Assembly: GCA_015063795.1 (NCBI GenBank)
Contig: SVTL01000017.1
Location: 1-39,892, forward strand
Direction: 5' to 3'
Origin: Oscillospiraceae bacterium
Lineage (GTDB): Bacteria; Bacillota; Clostridia; Oscillospirales; CAG-272
DNA: 39,892 bases
Shown here: positions 8,198-18,168 of the stretch, in pieces
How the letters are laid out: each line of letters begins with the position of its first letter
Position numbering within the stretch: the first letter of the stretch is position 1
The notes under the pieces: model-generated
What the model saw: the letters and a program-made list of their open reading frames with translations, nothing else
Told to the model about the DNA's origin: nothing
The model's database searches: none
Position numbers and translations under genes: made by a program

Positions 8198-8226
8198 ATT
8201 ATACCACCTTTCTGCCGTTTTGTCAA
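8198..8226 (-). promoter_or_regulatory. Consensus sigma-A promoter of the esterase lipoprotein
   Basis: The minus strand carries perfect TTGACA (8221-8226), a 17-bp spacer and perfect TATAAT (8198-8203). Transcription would start near 8191, giving a leader of about 54 nt. It falls inside the longest possible reading frame and therefore excludes the upstream TTG start. Confidence 0.9.
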
Positions 8227-8328
8227 CGAATCGGCGGCTCATAGACGGTGGCAAAGACATCCTGTTGGCAAAAATGAAGGTCAAGTGCTATAAAAATGTA
8301 AAGAAAATGTTAATTATGGAAAATCCTA

Positions 8329-8357
8329 TTGATTTTAAGGCGGCAAGAGATTACAAT
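8329..8357 (+). promoter_or_regulatory. groESL promoter
   Basis: TTGATT (8329-8334), 17 bp, TACAAT (8352-8357); predicted start near 8364, immediately before the CIRCE operator. Confidence 0.85.
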
Positions 8358-8369
8358 AAGAATCACGGA

Positions 8370-8396
8370 TTAGCATTCAACGAAAGCGAGTGCTAA
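8370..8396 (+). promoter_or_regulatory. CIRCE operator (HrcA binding site)
   Basis: Inverted repeat TTAGCATTC-N9-GAGTGCTAA. The consensus is TTAGCACTC-N9-GAGTGCTAA, so the left arm has one change (C to T at its seventh base) and the right arm is perfect. Its position at the start of the transcript, 42 bp before groES, is typical. It implies an HrcA repressor elsewhere in the genome. Confidence 0.95.
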
Positions 8397-8417
8397 AACC
8401 AGACATCAACAAATTGA

Positions 8418-10381
<1,964 letters not shown>

Positions 10382-10405
10382 TCGACCAAGCATAAACCGT
10401 TTCAA

Positions 10406-10436
10406 GGGGATGCCCGCAAGGGTGTCCCCTTTTTTT
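10406..10436 (+). terminator. Terminator of groESL
   Basis: Ten-base-pair stem GGGGATGCCC-GCAA-GGGTGTCCCC (with G-U pairs) followed by T7 at 10430-10436. Confidence 0.92.
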
Positions 10437-10456
10437 ACAGCAAAGCCAAACAAAAA

Positions 10457-10637
10457 GCCTCCCCTTTGAAAAAGGGAGACTTTTGGACAATTGCAAAAGC
10501 GGGCGATCCCCTCCGTCACGCTGCGCGCGACGCCTCCCCTTTAAAAAGGAGAGGCTTTTGGACAATTGCGAAAACGTGCACATCCACTCCGTCACGCTGC
10601 ACGCGACACCTCCCCTTTAAAAAGAGGAGGCTTTTTT
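10457..10637. repeat. Three direct repeats (75-76 bp period) each starting with a palindrome
   Basis: Units start at 10457, 10532 and 10608 (the last is cut off after its palindrome). Each begins with a palindrome of the form GCCTCCCCTTT-AA-AAAGGAGAGGC, then CTTTTGGACAATTGC, a variable stretch, and CTCCGTCACGCTGC(G/A)CGCGA. It fills most of the 10437-10656 gap. Similar GC-rich palindromic repeats are scattered in intergenic DNA of gut Clostridia (from memory). No gene lies here. Confidence 0.85.
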
Positions 10638-10656
10638 GGGGGGCTCTTATACATAA

Positions 10657-10688
10657 AAACAGGGCAGACCTTGCGGTCTGCCCTGTTT
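10657..10688 (-). terminator. Terminator of the SLH-protein gene
   Basis: Fourteen-base-pair stem: AAACAGGGCAGACC (10657-10670), loop TTGC, GGTCTGCCCTGTTT (10675-10688). On the minus strand it ends in a U-run, 30 bp after the stop at 10718. Confidence 0.92.
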
Positions 10689-10717
10689 CATTTGCTATTC
10701 TGTTTCAGATATTGCGA

Positions 10718-13700
10718 TTAGGCAACAGTGAAAGTGAAAGCATGTGCAAAATTCAGAGGAGCGTCAACGAAGCTAAGCTCGAAAGCATAATTAGCTGCGT
10801 CGAAGTTCTGATGTGCATAGAAGGTGAAGGCGAACTCAGTGCCGTAAATGTTGGTTACGGAAGCGAGAGTTGCAACATCATCCCACTTAGTATCGCCGTT
10901 CTTGTAGAGGGTGGTTCTCATGGTTCTGAGAGCATTCTCTACCTGGGCGAGGGTCAGCTGATAGTTAGCGAGGTCAACAAACACAGTGAACTGGTTGCCG
11001 CCCTTGGTAGCGGTAACGCTGGTGATGATCGGCTTAGCAGCCGTTGCATACCAAACGTCAGCGTTTGCAAGGGAGATGGTAACCTTGTCGCAGAGAGTGA
11101 TCTTGCCGTTGTTCTCGAAGGTCATGTAGTAGTTAGCTGCTACAGGGAGAACCTCTCTGTTCATGGGATCGCGGCGGACTTCCAGGAAGGCCTGCTTTTC
11201 ATTGTAACCGAATACAAGAGCATCCTTCAGGGTGTAGGTCAGACCGTACTTAACGGGATCAATGAACGTGCCGTCAGCTGCGAAGAGCTTGAGAGCGTTG
11301 GTTACATTGACGTCACCGGTAGCAGGACCACCGACAACAGTGCGGAGAGTATCCCAGTTGGTGTTGGTGTGAGCTGCAGTGCCGGCAGTAGATCTGTAAA
11401 CGATGTACTGAACGAAGGAATCAGCAGCGGCGGTAGCACTAAGTCTGGGGTTGATGTAGTTGCCGGCAGCATCCTTAGTTTCAGTGTTGGAGTAGTTGCG
11501 AACGAATCTGGAGGGAAAGCTGTTGCCAGAGAAGTCGGTCTGATAGTCAGCGATTACAACGAGGTTAGGCGTTGCAGTGCCGCCAACATAGTTACCGGCT
11601 GCATCCTTGGTGAGGATGAGGGAGTAGTTGTAAACATACTGAGCCTTCTGGCTGATCGCGCCGGTGTAGACAGCGTCAGTGAAGTTCTTGGGAGCAACGT
11701 TGGTAGCATCGGTATTCTTGATGTTGCCATCAATCATAACGTAACCAACAAGAGCCATGTTGAAGTACTTCTCGCCAGCAAAGGTGATGTAACCGTTGGA
11801 GTTCTTAGCACCGGTAATAGCAGTGCCGGGAACGTAATACGTGATGTAGAACTTGCCGTCAGCGGTCTTGGTAGCAGCCTTGTAAGCAGCGGTGTCAGCA
11901 ACAGTGATGACACTACCAGCAACGGCGGAATTAGCAATTTCTGCCTGAGCAGCAACTGCATTGAAGGGAGTGATCTTCTCGACGACAACGCCGTCATTGA
12001 TGCGGTAGAAGCTACCAGCAGTCAGAGGATAGTTGTAGCAAACGATGTTGTAGGGCAGGAGACCGCCGTTGACAACGTCGATAGCGTTTGCATAGGTGTA
12101 CTCCCAAGTGTAAGCATCAACCTTGTTGATCTGCTGGCTGGTAACGAGAGTCATATCCTCGTCGAGGTAGACAACGGTATCAGCAGCCTTAGCGGTCTGG
12201 GAGAACTGAACGCCGGAAGCGAACGCACCGTCCTGAACATACAGGTAGGTGATGTTGGAGCTGGAAGCGGCGATCTTGTAGTAACCGTTAGCATTAACGG
12301 TCAGCAGAGTGGTAGAAGTGGTGGGGAGGTTGAGGTTAGCATACAGGCCCTTAGCGGTCTGGATGTTGCCGGCAGCATCAACAACGATGTACACGGTGTT
12401 CTCGGTCAGGTTGTAGTTGGTGCCATTGAAGCTAACTCTGTTGTTCGTGTAGGGATACAGAACCAGGCTCTTAGCGGAAGTGGTCTTGGTTGCGGTGGTA
12501 GGAGCGAGGTTGTAGTAACCGTTGAGGTCAACAGTACCGGTGTACAGGTTGCCCTTCTTTGCGGTTGCAAGGAAGTCGTTGAACCAGTAGGAAATACCGG
12601 TGGGATAGTCGTAGTTCTGGTAGGTCTTGAACTGGTAGGAAGAAATGGTGATAACTTCCTTCACGTTGCTCTGAACGTAAGCGTATGCGTTCGGATAGCC
12701 CAGCTGGTTGAGACCAATGTAGCTATCGTAAACGATGAACTTGGAGCTGTTAGCGTAGTCGGTGAAGTAAACAACCTTGCCGTCGATGGTGTAGATGCTA
12801 GCGTTCTTACCAAGCATGTTGGTGGTGATGTTAGCAACAGTCCATGCGCCGGGGAGGTTAGCAACGCCGATGGGATACTCAACGCCGCCGACGGTGATCT
12901 TACCGGTAGCAGTGTTGATGCCGCCGATAACGCCGGAGACCTTCTCTGCCTTTTCCTTAACGTACAGAACGTTAGCGGTTTCGTTGTAGGAGTAAACGAT
13001 CTTGTCGTTAGCCTTTACAGACAGACCAACAACGATAGGATTGTACAGAATGGTGGTGGTGCCGGAGCCGGCAACGTTAGCAATTCTGGAGGTGGACATG
13101 TACTGACCAAGCTGATATTCCTTGTACAGACCGCGGTCGGGCTGGCCGTCGAGGTTGTCATCGAACAGAACCATCTCAGGATAAGCGGTGGTGGTGGAGT
13201 AGCCGGTCATCAGAGCGTAGTCAGCATTCTCGTTGAGAACGATGATCTCGGGCTCGGTGTACTTGTTGGTGGGCTTGTTGTTCAGGTCGGTGTACTTGCC
13301 GACGAGCTTGTAGGTGGTACCGTCGATGGTGATCTTGCCGGCGTTAGCCTTAGCAACCTTGGCGGTGGTAACAGCCTCAACCTTGTTGACCTTAACGAAG
13401 GACTCGAAGTCATCCTGGGTCAGAACGTTGTAGGAGTTGTAGAGATACTTCTCTGCATCATCGGTGATGCCGAGCTCGGACTTCTGGCAGTGATAAGCAA
13501 CTGCACCCAGCTGGCCGTACTCGTTGAGGGTTCTGAACTGAACGTAGTTCTGCTTGATAACGGGATCGCCGTCAAGAACGTTGACCTTGTTGGTAGCAGT
13601 CAGAACGATGGTTGCCTGAGTGAGGTTGAAGGCATCCTTCGCAAAGGTGGAACCGGTCTTCTTAGCAGCGGTGAGCATGTTGTTGAGCAGCTGAGCGGTC

Positions 13701-14263
13701 TGAGCTCTGGTGAGGGTCTGCTCGTAGTTGACATCCTCAAGGTTCTCGTCGAGGTTCAGGGCAACTGCCTTGCTGACGAAGGTCCAGGGATATCCAGCGT
13801 TCATTTCAGCCTTGTCATCGCCGGAGGCGTAACCAAGGGCACGAACTGCCATTGCGAGAGCTTCCTGGAACATGATGCCTCTTTCGGGCTCGAAAGTGGT
13901 AGCATCCGTACCGAGGATGATGTCGTTACCGAAGCAGTAACCGATACTGCCGTAGTAATGATCAACCTTCAGGTCGTTGAAGGAAGTGGTGTTGGTAACA
14001 TCGTACCAACGAGCGTCGGTCTCTTCAACCTTGCCGGTTCTCAGCTTGGCGATCATGAGAGCCATCTGCCAACGAGTAACGTTTTCCTCGGGCTTGAACT
14101 CAGAATCGCTGAAGCCTCTGATAACCTTCAGGTCAGAGAGGAGGCTTACGGCCTCGGCATACTTGCTATCGTCCTTGACGTCGTCAAAAGCGGCAACGCC
14201 GAAGCAGGACACGAGCATAAGCATAGCAAGTGCCAGGGCAAGAAATTTCTTCAAATTTCTCAT
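10718..14263 (-). CDS. Large S-layer-homology (SLH) domain surface protein, 1181 aa
   Basis: Exported cell-surface protein. The N-terminus is a basic/hydrophobic signal (MRNLKKFLALALAMLML); LVSC at 17-20 also fits a lipobox, so lipoprotein processing cannot be excluded. Three SLH-like repeats follow at about 26-77 (FDDVKDD..GFSDSEFKPEENVTR), 86-145 (WYDV..LGTDATTFEPERGI) and 158-202 (TLTRAQTAQLLNNML), which anchor such proteins to secondary cell-wall polymers. The remaining ~980 residues are beta-rich repeats rich in Asn, Thr, Tyr, Ala and Val with no enzymatic motif, resembling S-layer or adhesin-like proteins. AAGGAG supports ATG 14263. Regular, narrow codon use (high expression likely) creates a very long antisense frame. 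It is a single-gene unit between its own promoter (14400-14428) and terminator. Confidence 0.92.
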   Translation of the reverse strand: MRNLKKFLALALAMLMLVSCFGVAAFDDVKDDSKYAEAVSLLSDLKVIRGFSDSEFKPEENVTRWQMALMIAKLRTGKVEETDARWYDVTNTTSFNDLKVDHYYGSIGYCFGNDIILGTDATTFEPERGIMFQEALAMAVRALGYASGDDKAEMNAGYPWTFVSKAVALNLDENLEDVNYEQTLTRAQTAQLLNNMLTAAKKTGSTFAKDAFNLTQATIVLTATNKVNVLDGDPVIKQNYVQFRTLNEYGQLGAVAYHCQKSELGITDDAEKYLYNSYNVLTQDDFESFVKVNKVEAVTTAKVAKANAGKITIDGTTYKLVGKYTDLNNKPTNKYTEPEIIVLNENADYALMTGYSTTTAYPEMVLFDDNLDGQPDRGLYKEYQLGQYMSTSRIANVAGSGTTTILYNPIVVGLSVKANDKIVYSYNETANVLYVKEKAEKVSGVIGGINTATGKITVGGVEYPIGVANLPGAWTVANITTNMLGKNASIYTIDGKVVYFTDYANSSKFIVYDSYIGLNQLGYPNAYAYVQSNVKEVITISSYQFKTYQNYDYPTGISYWFNDFLATAKKGNLYTGTVDLNGYYNLAPTTATKTTSAKSLVLYPYTNNRVSFNGTNYNLTENTVYIVVDAAGNIQTAKGLYANLNLPTTSTTLLTVNANGYYKIAASSSNITYLYVQDGAFASGVQFSQTAKAADTVVYLDEDMTLVTSQQINKVDAYTWEYTYANAIDVVNGGLLPYNIVCYNYPLTAGSFYRINDGVVVEKITPFNAVAAQAEIANSAVAGSVITVADTAAYKAATKTADGKFYITYYVPGTAITGAKNSNGYITFAGEKYFNMALVGYVMIDGNIKNTDATNVAPKNFTDAVYTGAISQKAQYVYNYSLILTKDAAGNYVGGTATPNLVVIADYQTDFSGNSFPSRFVRNYSNTETKDAAGNYINPRLSATAAADSFVQYIVYRSTAGTAAHTNTNWDTLRTVVGGPATGDVNVTNALKLFAADGTFIDPVKYGLTYTLKDALVFGYNEKQAFLEVRRDPMNREVLPVAANYYMTFENNGKITLCDKVTISLANADVWYATAAKPIITSVTATKGGNQFTVFVDLANYQLTLAQVENALRTMRTTLYKNGDTKWDDVATLASVTNIYGTEFAFTFYAHQNFDAANYAFELSFVDAPLNFAHAFTFTVA

Positions 14264-14399
14264 GGTGGGTTCTCCTTTTTAAAAAAAATAATTATTTTTT
14301 TACAGCGTCCTCGCCCTCCGCCCCGGCTTGCCCTTTCGGACGTACCTCACGTTGCCCTCACAGGCAAGATTGGACATTGGTCGATTCTTCTGTGCTTAT

Positions 14400-14428
14400 A
14401 TCATATCCTATTCTCCCAAAGATTGCAA
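14400..14428 (-). promoter_or_regulatory. Promoter of the SLH-protein gene
   Basis: On the minus strand TTGCAA (14423-14428), 17 bp, TATGAT (14400-14405). Transcription from about 14393 would give a leader of about 130 nt. That is long for a structural gene and may stabilise the message. Confidence 0.7.
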
Positions 14429-14587
14429 GAACTTTCCCCGCTTTGTAATATAACTGTAATAAAAGCCGCCCCTTTTGTTACATTTCCTCCCCTTCCCTGT
14501 CACATTCCGATCTCGGATCTTGTCGTTTTCTTCCTTATTATATATAAGGGCGAGAAAACGATTTCATCGATTCTTTCTTTTCCTCAT

Positions 14588-14742
14588 GCGCCACAGGTGC
14601 AATTCATGATCTGCCAAGATCAATTCATGACGCGCAGCGTCAATTCATGCACTGCAGGTGCAATTCATGATCTGCCAAGATCAATTCATGACGCGCAGCG
14701 TCAATTCATGCGCCACAGGTGCAATTCATGGGGCTCCGCCCC
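14588..14742. repeat. Array of eight mini-hairpins joined by the 7-mer AATTCAT
   Basis: Eight 13-14 nt palindromes, each a 4-5 bp stem with a 3-6 nt loop, are separated by seven exact copies of AATTCAT. Stems in order: GCGCC/GGTGC, GATC/GATC, GACGC/GCGTC, GCAC/GTGC, GATC/GATC, GACGC/GCGTC, GCGCC/GGTGC, GGGGC/GCCCC. A higher-order 61-bp unit repeats at 14588, 14649 and 14710. No coding role is visible. The array lies between the SLH promoter and the transaldolase terminator. Confidence 0.9.
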
Positions 14743-14895
14743 ATACCCCGAAGGGAGTATATCTTGTTGAGGGGTTCCCCCTCAAACACCCCGCTTAGAA
14801 ACCTTTTTGAAAAAAGGTTCCTAAGAACCTCCAAAAACTTTCATAAAAACGCTTGCAAGCGAAAACATCTTCCCTTTTTTTAAGTTTTTGAGGAG
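14743..14895. repeat. Cluster of larger stem-loops after the mini-hairpin array
   Basis: Successive inverted repeats: around 14768 TTGAGGGG/CCCCTCAA, at about 14796-14826 TTAGAAACCTTTTT pairing with AAAAGGTTCCTAA, and an outer pair CCTCCAAAAACTT (14828-14840) with AAGTTTTTGAGGAGG (14882-14896) enclosing the palindrome GCTTGCAAGC. No ORF with a ribosome site is present. It may be a non-autonomous repeat element. Confidence 0.6.
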
Positions 14896-14925
14896 GTCCT
14901 CCGGGTAGATCCCGCTCTTCTTCCG

Positions 14926-14963
14926 CAAAAAAAGACCGCCATACCTAACGTACAGCGGTCTTT
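14926..14963 (-). terminator. Terminator of the E2-E3-E1-transaldolase operon
   Basis: AAAGACCGC (14931-14939) pairs with GCGGTCTTT (14955-14963). On the minus strand the stem runs into a U-tract (the A-run at 14926-14933). It is 13 bp past the transaldolase stop. Confidence 0.9.
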
Positions 14964-14976
14964 GAGGAAAAGCGGG

Positions 14977-15630
14977 TTATGCCTTCGGAACGTTCTCCCA
15001 GTCCTTGAGGAACTTGTCGAGACCGTTCTTGGTCAGGGGATGGTCGATCATCTGCATGATGACCTTGTAGGGGATGGTGGCAACGTGTGCACCGGCCTTG
15101 GCAAGACCGATGATGTGGAGGGGGTTACGGGTGCTGGCAGCCACGATCTGCGTGGTGGAGCCCTGCATATCGAACATTTCCATGATCTCGTGGATCAGGC
15201 CCATGCCGTCCCATCCAATATCATCTACACGGCCCAGGAAGGGAGCAACGTAGGTAGCGCCGGCGTTGGAAGCGAGCAGAGCCTGGCTGGCGGAGAAGCA
15301 CAGCGTGACGCAGGTCTTGATGCCTTCCTTGCTCAGGCGGCTGACGGCCTTGATGCCTTCCTTGCACATGGGGATCTTGATGATGATGTTCTTGTGGAGC
15401 TTCAGGATCTCGTGAGCTTCCTTCACCATAGCGTCGGCCTCGAGAGCGATGACCTCGCCGAAGATGTAGGTCTCGTCGCCGACGATGGCAGCGATTTCCT
15501 TGATGGCATCCTCGAACTTTTTACCCTCGCGGGCAATGATGGAGGGGTTGGTGGTAACACCCTCGACAATACCGAGGGAATACGCGTCGCGGATCTCATC
15601 CACATTCGCGGTATCGATAAAAATCTTCAT
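14977..15630 (-). CDS. Transaldolase-like protein of the fructose-6-phosphate aldolase (FSA/TalC) subfamily
   Basis: 217-residue class I aldolase, the length of the short TalC/MipB/FSA subfamily, not the ~320-residue classical transaldolase. It starts [13 protein letters not shown], has GVTTNPSI at 24-31 and the Schiff-base lysine K85 in IIIKIP, matching K85 of E. coli FSA. It transfers or cleaves dihydroxyacetone units from sugar phosphates in the non-oxidative pentose phosphate route; many family members from Gram-positives are true transaldolases. It is the last gene of the operon, 39 bp after the E1 gene and directly before the terminator. Its presence with a 2-oxoacid dehydrogenase suggests joint control of central carbon flow. 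Confidence 0.93.
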   Translation of the reverse strand: MKIFIDTANVDEIRDAYSLGIVEGVTTNPSIIAREGKKFEDAIKEIAAIVGDETYIFGEVIALEADAMVKEAHEILKLHKNIIIKIPMCKEGIKAVSRLSKEGIKTCVTLCFSASQALLASNAGATYVAPFLGRVDDIGWDGMGLIHEIMEMFDMQGSTTQIVAASTRNPLHIIGLAKAGAHVATIPYKVIMQMIDHPLTKNGLDKFLKDWENVPKA

Positions 15631-15669
15631 ATTGATTCGATTCCTTTCTGTTATTGGCAGAGGAGACGA

Positions 15670-18141
15670 TTAAACGCCCTTCTTCTGCTTTCTCATGTTC
15701 TCGCCGTTGGTGTAATCCTTCTTGGAGACATAGCCGGGGATCGGGATGAGCTTCTCGTTGACAGCATCCACGAACCAGGAAGGCTGCGGGAAGAATTCCT
15801 TGTCATACTCGAAGGCGGGCGTGATCCAGTTCTGAGCACCCACGATAGCGGGAGGTGCATCCAGATAATCGAAGGCCATGGAGGTGATGTTCTGAGCGAT
15901 GTCGTTCAGGATGCTGCCTCTGGTGCAAGCGTCGCTGGCCAGCAGGATCTTGCCGGTCTTCTTGACGGACTCGAGAACGGTCTCATAGTTGAAGGGAACG
16001 ATGGAGCGAGCGTCGATGACTTCGCAGCTGATGCCGTACTGCTCTTCGAGGATCTTGGCAGCGTCGAGAGCGCGGTACAGGGTAGCACCGATGGTGAGGA
16101 TGGTGAGGTCCTTACCTTCCTTGCGGATGGCAGCCTCGCCGAAGGGAATCTCATAGCTCTCGGTGGGAACGCCGGACTCAACGAACATTTCAGGCATATC
16201 GTAGATTCTCTGGCTCTCGAAGAAGAGGACAGGGTCGGTACCGTTCAGAGCGGTAGCCAGCATACCCTTGGCATCGTAAGGAGTAACCGGGAAGACGACC
16301 TTCAGACCCGGGATGTGAGCACACATCGAGGTCCAGTCCTGAGAGTGCTGAGCGCCGTACTTCGCACCGACAGCGATACGAACGACAACAGGCATCTTCA
16401 GACCGCCTGCGCTCATGGACTGCCACTTAGCCAGCTGGTTGAACAGCTCGTCGCCTGCGCAGCCAATGAAGTCGCCATACATCAGCTCGACCAGAGCGCG
16501 GCCGCCTGCCATACCGTAACCAACGGCGGTACCGATGATCGCGGACTCGGAGATGGGCGAGTTGAACAGTCTGTGATAAGGCATAGCCTCGGACAGACCG
16601 CGGTAAACAGCGAATGCACCGTTCCAGTAACGAACGTCTTCACCGTAAGCAATCAGAGTGGGATCCTCGTAGTACTTGTCGATGATGGCTTCGAACAGAC
16701 CGTCGCGGATGTTGTACGCCTTCATCTTCGGAACGGGCTTGCCATTCTTGTCGAGGTAGTAACGGGACAGGGTTGCGATCTTCTTGACTCTCTCGTTGTC
16801 TTCCTTCTTCTCCAGATACTCGACCGGACGGTCTTCCATCTTGGGCACTCTCTGGTTGGAGAACATGAGGTCCTCAAGGAAGTGAGGATTCTTTTCGTAA
16901 TCGGTGTAGGGGCACTTGGTCAGATCGGAAGCGACATCAAAGACTCTTCTGTTTCTGGCGGCAGCGGCTTCCTCAACAGCCTTCAGCTCAGCCTCGGTAG
17001 CAACACCGGCCTCAAGCAGCTGCTTGGGGAAGGTAACGATCGGGTCGAGAGCCTTCCAAGCCTCGGTCTCCTCGGGGGTTCTGTAAGAGAACACGTCGGA
17101 GGTGGAGTGACCGCCGATACGGTAGGTCACAACGTCGAGCAGGATCGGGCCCTTGCCTTCCTTGATGGCCTTGATCTTTCTCTTGTAAGCGTCGATCACA
17201 GCCAGGGGGTTCCAGCCGTTGATTCTCTCGGCTTCCATCTGCTTCTCGGAGATCGCAGACAGACGGGCAAGGTCGCCGTAAGCCATGGTCTCGCCTCTGG
17301 TCTGGCCGCCCATACCGTAGTGGTTGTTGTTGAAGTTGAAGATGATCGGCAGACCGCCCTTGTTGTAACCATCCTCCCAAAGCTGGGTGTACTGGTCCAT
17401 AGCGGCGAAGTTCATCGCCTCGAACACAGGGCCGCGTCCGGCAGCGCCGTCACCGGCGTTGGCTACAACGATACCGTCCTTCTTGTTGCACTTCTTGAAC
17501 AGAGCAACACCGGCTGCGATGGGGCCGGAGCCGCCGACGATGGCGTTGTTCGGGAAGATACCGAAGGGGAGGAAGAAGGCGTGCATGGAGCCGCCCAGAC
17601 CGCGGGAGAAGCCGCAATCCTTAGCAAACAGCTCGGTCATCAGACCGAAGATGAAGAAGTCCTTAGCCAGATCCTTGGCGTTGGTCGCGGTGGAGAACTC
17701 CTTGACCATCTTGAGGGTCTCGCCGTTGCGGTACTCTTCCATGATCTTGTTCAGCTCGTCGTCAGACAGCTTCTTGATGGCGGAAAAGCCCTTTGCGATA
17801 ACCTCATGGTGAGAACGGTGCGTACCGAAAATGAAGTCGTTAACGCCGAGGCAGTAAGCCTGACCGACAGCGGTAGCTTCCTCACCGATGCCCAGGTGAG
17901 ACGGACCGGGATAGGTGAAATCCTTGTTGTTGTAGTTGCCGTTGACCTTGATGGTCTGCAGCATGCTCTCGAACTCACGGATGGCCAGCATATCGGCATA
18001 GATACCGAGCAGGTCTTCCTTGGAGTAATTCTTCTTCTCGTCGGCTACGGTCTTGTCGTAAGCGCAGACTTCGATGTCCTTGAATTTAATTTTTCTCTTC
18101 TTAAATTGTTCAGCGGGGTCGACATACATTGACTTAGGCAT
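15670..18141 (-). CDS. Fused E1alpha-E1beta of a 2-oxoacid dehydrogenase complex
   Basis: 823-residue thiamine-diphosphate enzyme that decarboxylates a 2-oxoacid and passes the acyl group to the lipoyl arm of E2. The N-terminal half is E1alpha-like: GTHRSHHEV (106-114), FSRGLGGSMH (178-187) and the ThDP/Mg motif G230-D-G ending in NNN at 271-273. From about residue 472 the E1beta-like half follows: YGEDV with the catalytic-type Glu E501, SPISESAIIGTAVGYG, HSQDWTSM, and the C-terminal transketolase-type domain. E1alpha and E1beta are usually separate genes in the alpha2beta2 class; here they are one chain joined by about 60 residues. About 60 extra residues lie between HRSHHEV and FSRGLGG. Pyruvate, acetoin or a branched-chain 2-oxoacid could be the substrate. 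Operon position: 27 bp after E3, 39 bp before transaldolase. Confidence 0.93.
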   Translation of the reverse strand: MPKSMYVDPAEQFKKRKIKFKDIEVCAYDKTVADEKKNYSKEDLLGIYADMLAIREFESMLQTIKVNGNYNNKDFTYPGPSHLGIGEEATAVGQAYCLGVNDFIFGTHRSHHEVIAKGFSAIKKLSDDELNKIMEEYRNGETLKMVKEFSTATNAKDLAKDFFIFGLMTELFAKDCGFSRGLGGSMHAFFLPFGIFPNNAIVGGSGPIAAGVALFKKCNKKDGIVVANAGDGAAGRGPVFEAMNFAAMDQYTQLWEDGYNKGGLPIIFNFNNNHYGMGGQTRGETMAYGDLARLSAISEKQMEAERINGWNPLAVIDAYKRKIKAIKEGKGPILLDVVTYRIGGHSTSDVFSYRTPEETEAWKALDPIVTFPKQLLEAGVATEAELKAVEEAAAARNRRVFDVASDLTKCPYTDYEKNPHFLEDLMFSNQRVPKMEDRPVEYLEKKEDNERVKKIATLSRYYLDKNGKPVPKMKAYNIRDGLFEAIIDKYYEDPTLIAYGEDVRYWNGAFAVYRGLSEAMPYHRLFNSPISESAIIGTAVGYGMAGGRALVELMYGDFIGCAGDELFNQLAKWQSMSAGGLKMPVVVRIAVGAKYGAQHSQDWTSMCAHIPGLKVVFPVTPYDAKGMLATALNGTDPVLFFESQRIYDMPEMFVESGVPTESYEIPFGEAAIRKEGKDLTILTIGATLYRALDAAKILEEQYGISCEVIDARSIVPFNYETVLESVKKTGKILLASDACTRGSILNDIAQNITSMAFDYLDAPPAIVGAQNWITPAFEYDKEFFPQPSWFVDAVNEKLIPIPGYVSKKDYTNGENMRKQKKGV

Positions 18142-18168
18142 GATAATCTCTCCTTATCTATCTTATAT

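Noticed and set aside
14588-14742. CRISPR array or integron attC cluster
   Set aside because: Linkers of 7 nt and palindromes of 13-14 nt are far too short for repeats and spacers, and there is no attC core or integrase.
10466-14770. 1434-codon plus-strand open frame opposite the SLH gene
   Set aside because: The minus strand has SLH repeats, signal peptide, ribosome site, promoter and terminator; the plus frame has none and ends in the hairpin array. It is a codon-bias shadow.
14962-18132. 1056-codon plus-strand open frame opposite transaldolase and E1
   Set aside because: It spans two well-identified minus-strand genes and has no domain or ribosome site.
15670-18141. Assembly fusion of separate E1alpha and E1beta genes
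   Set aside because: The joining segment of about 60 residues is protein-like and in frame, with no internal ribosome site or stop; a real fusion is more likely.
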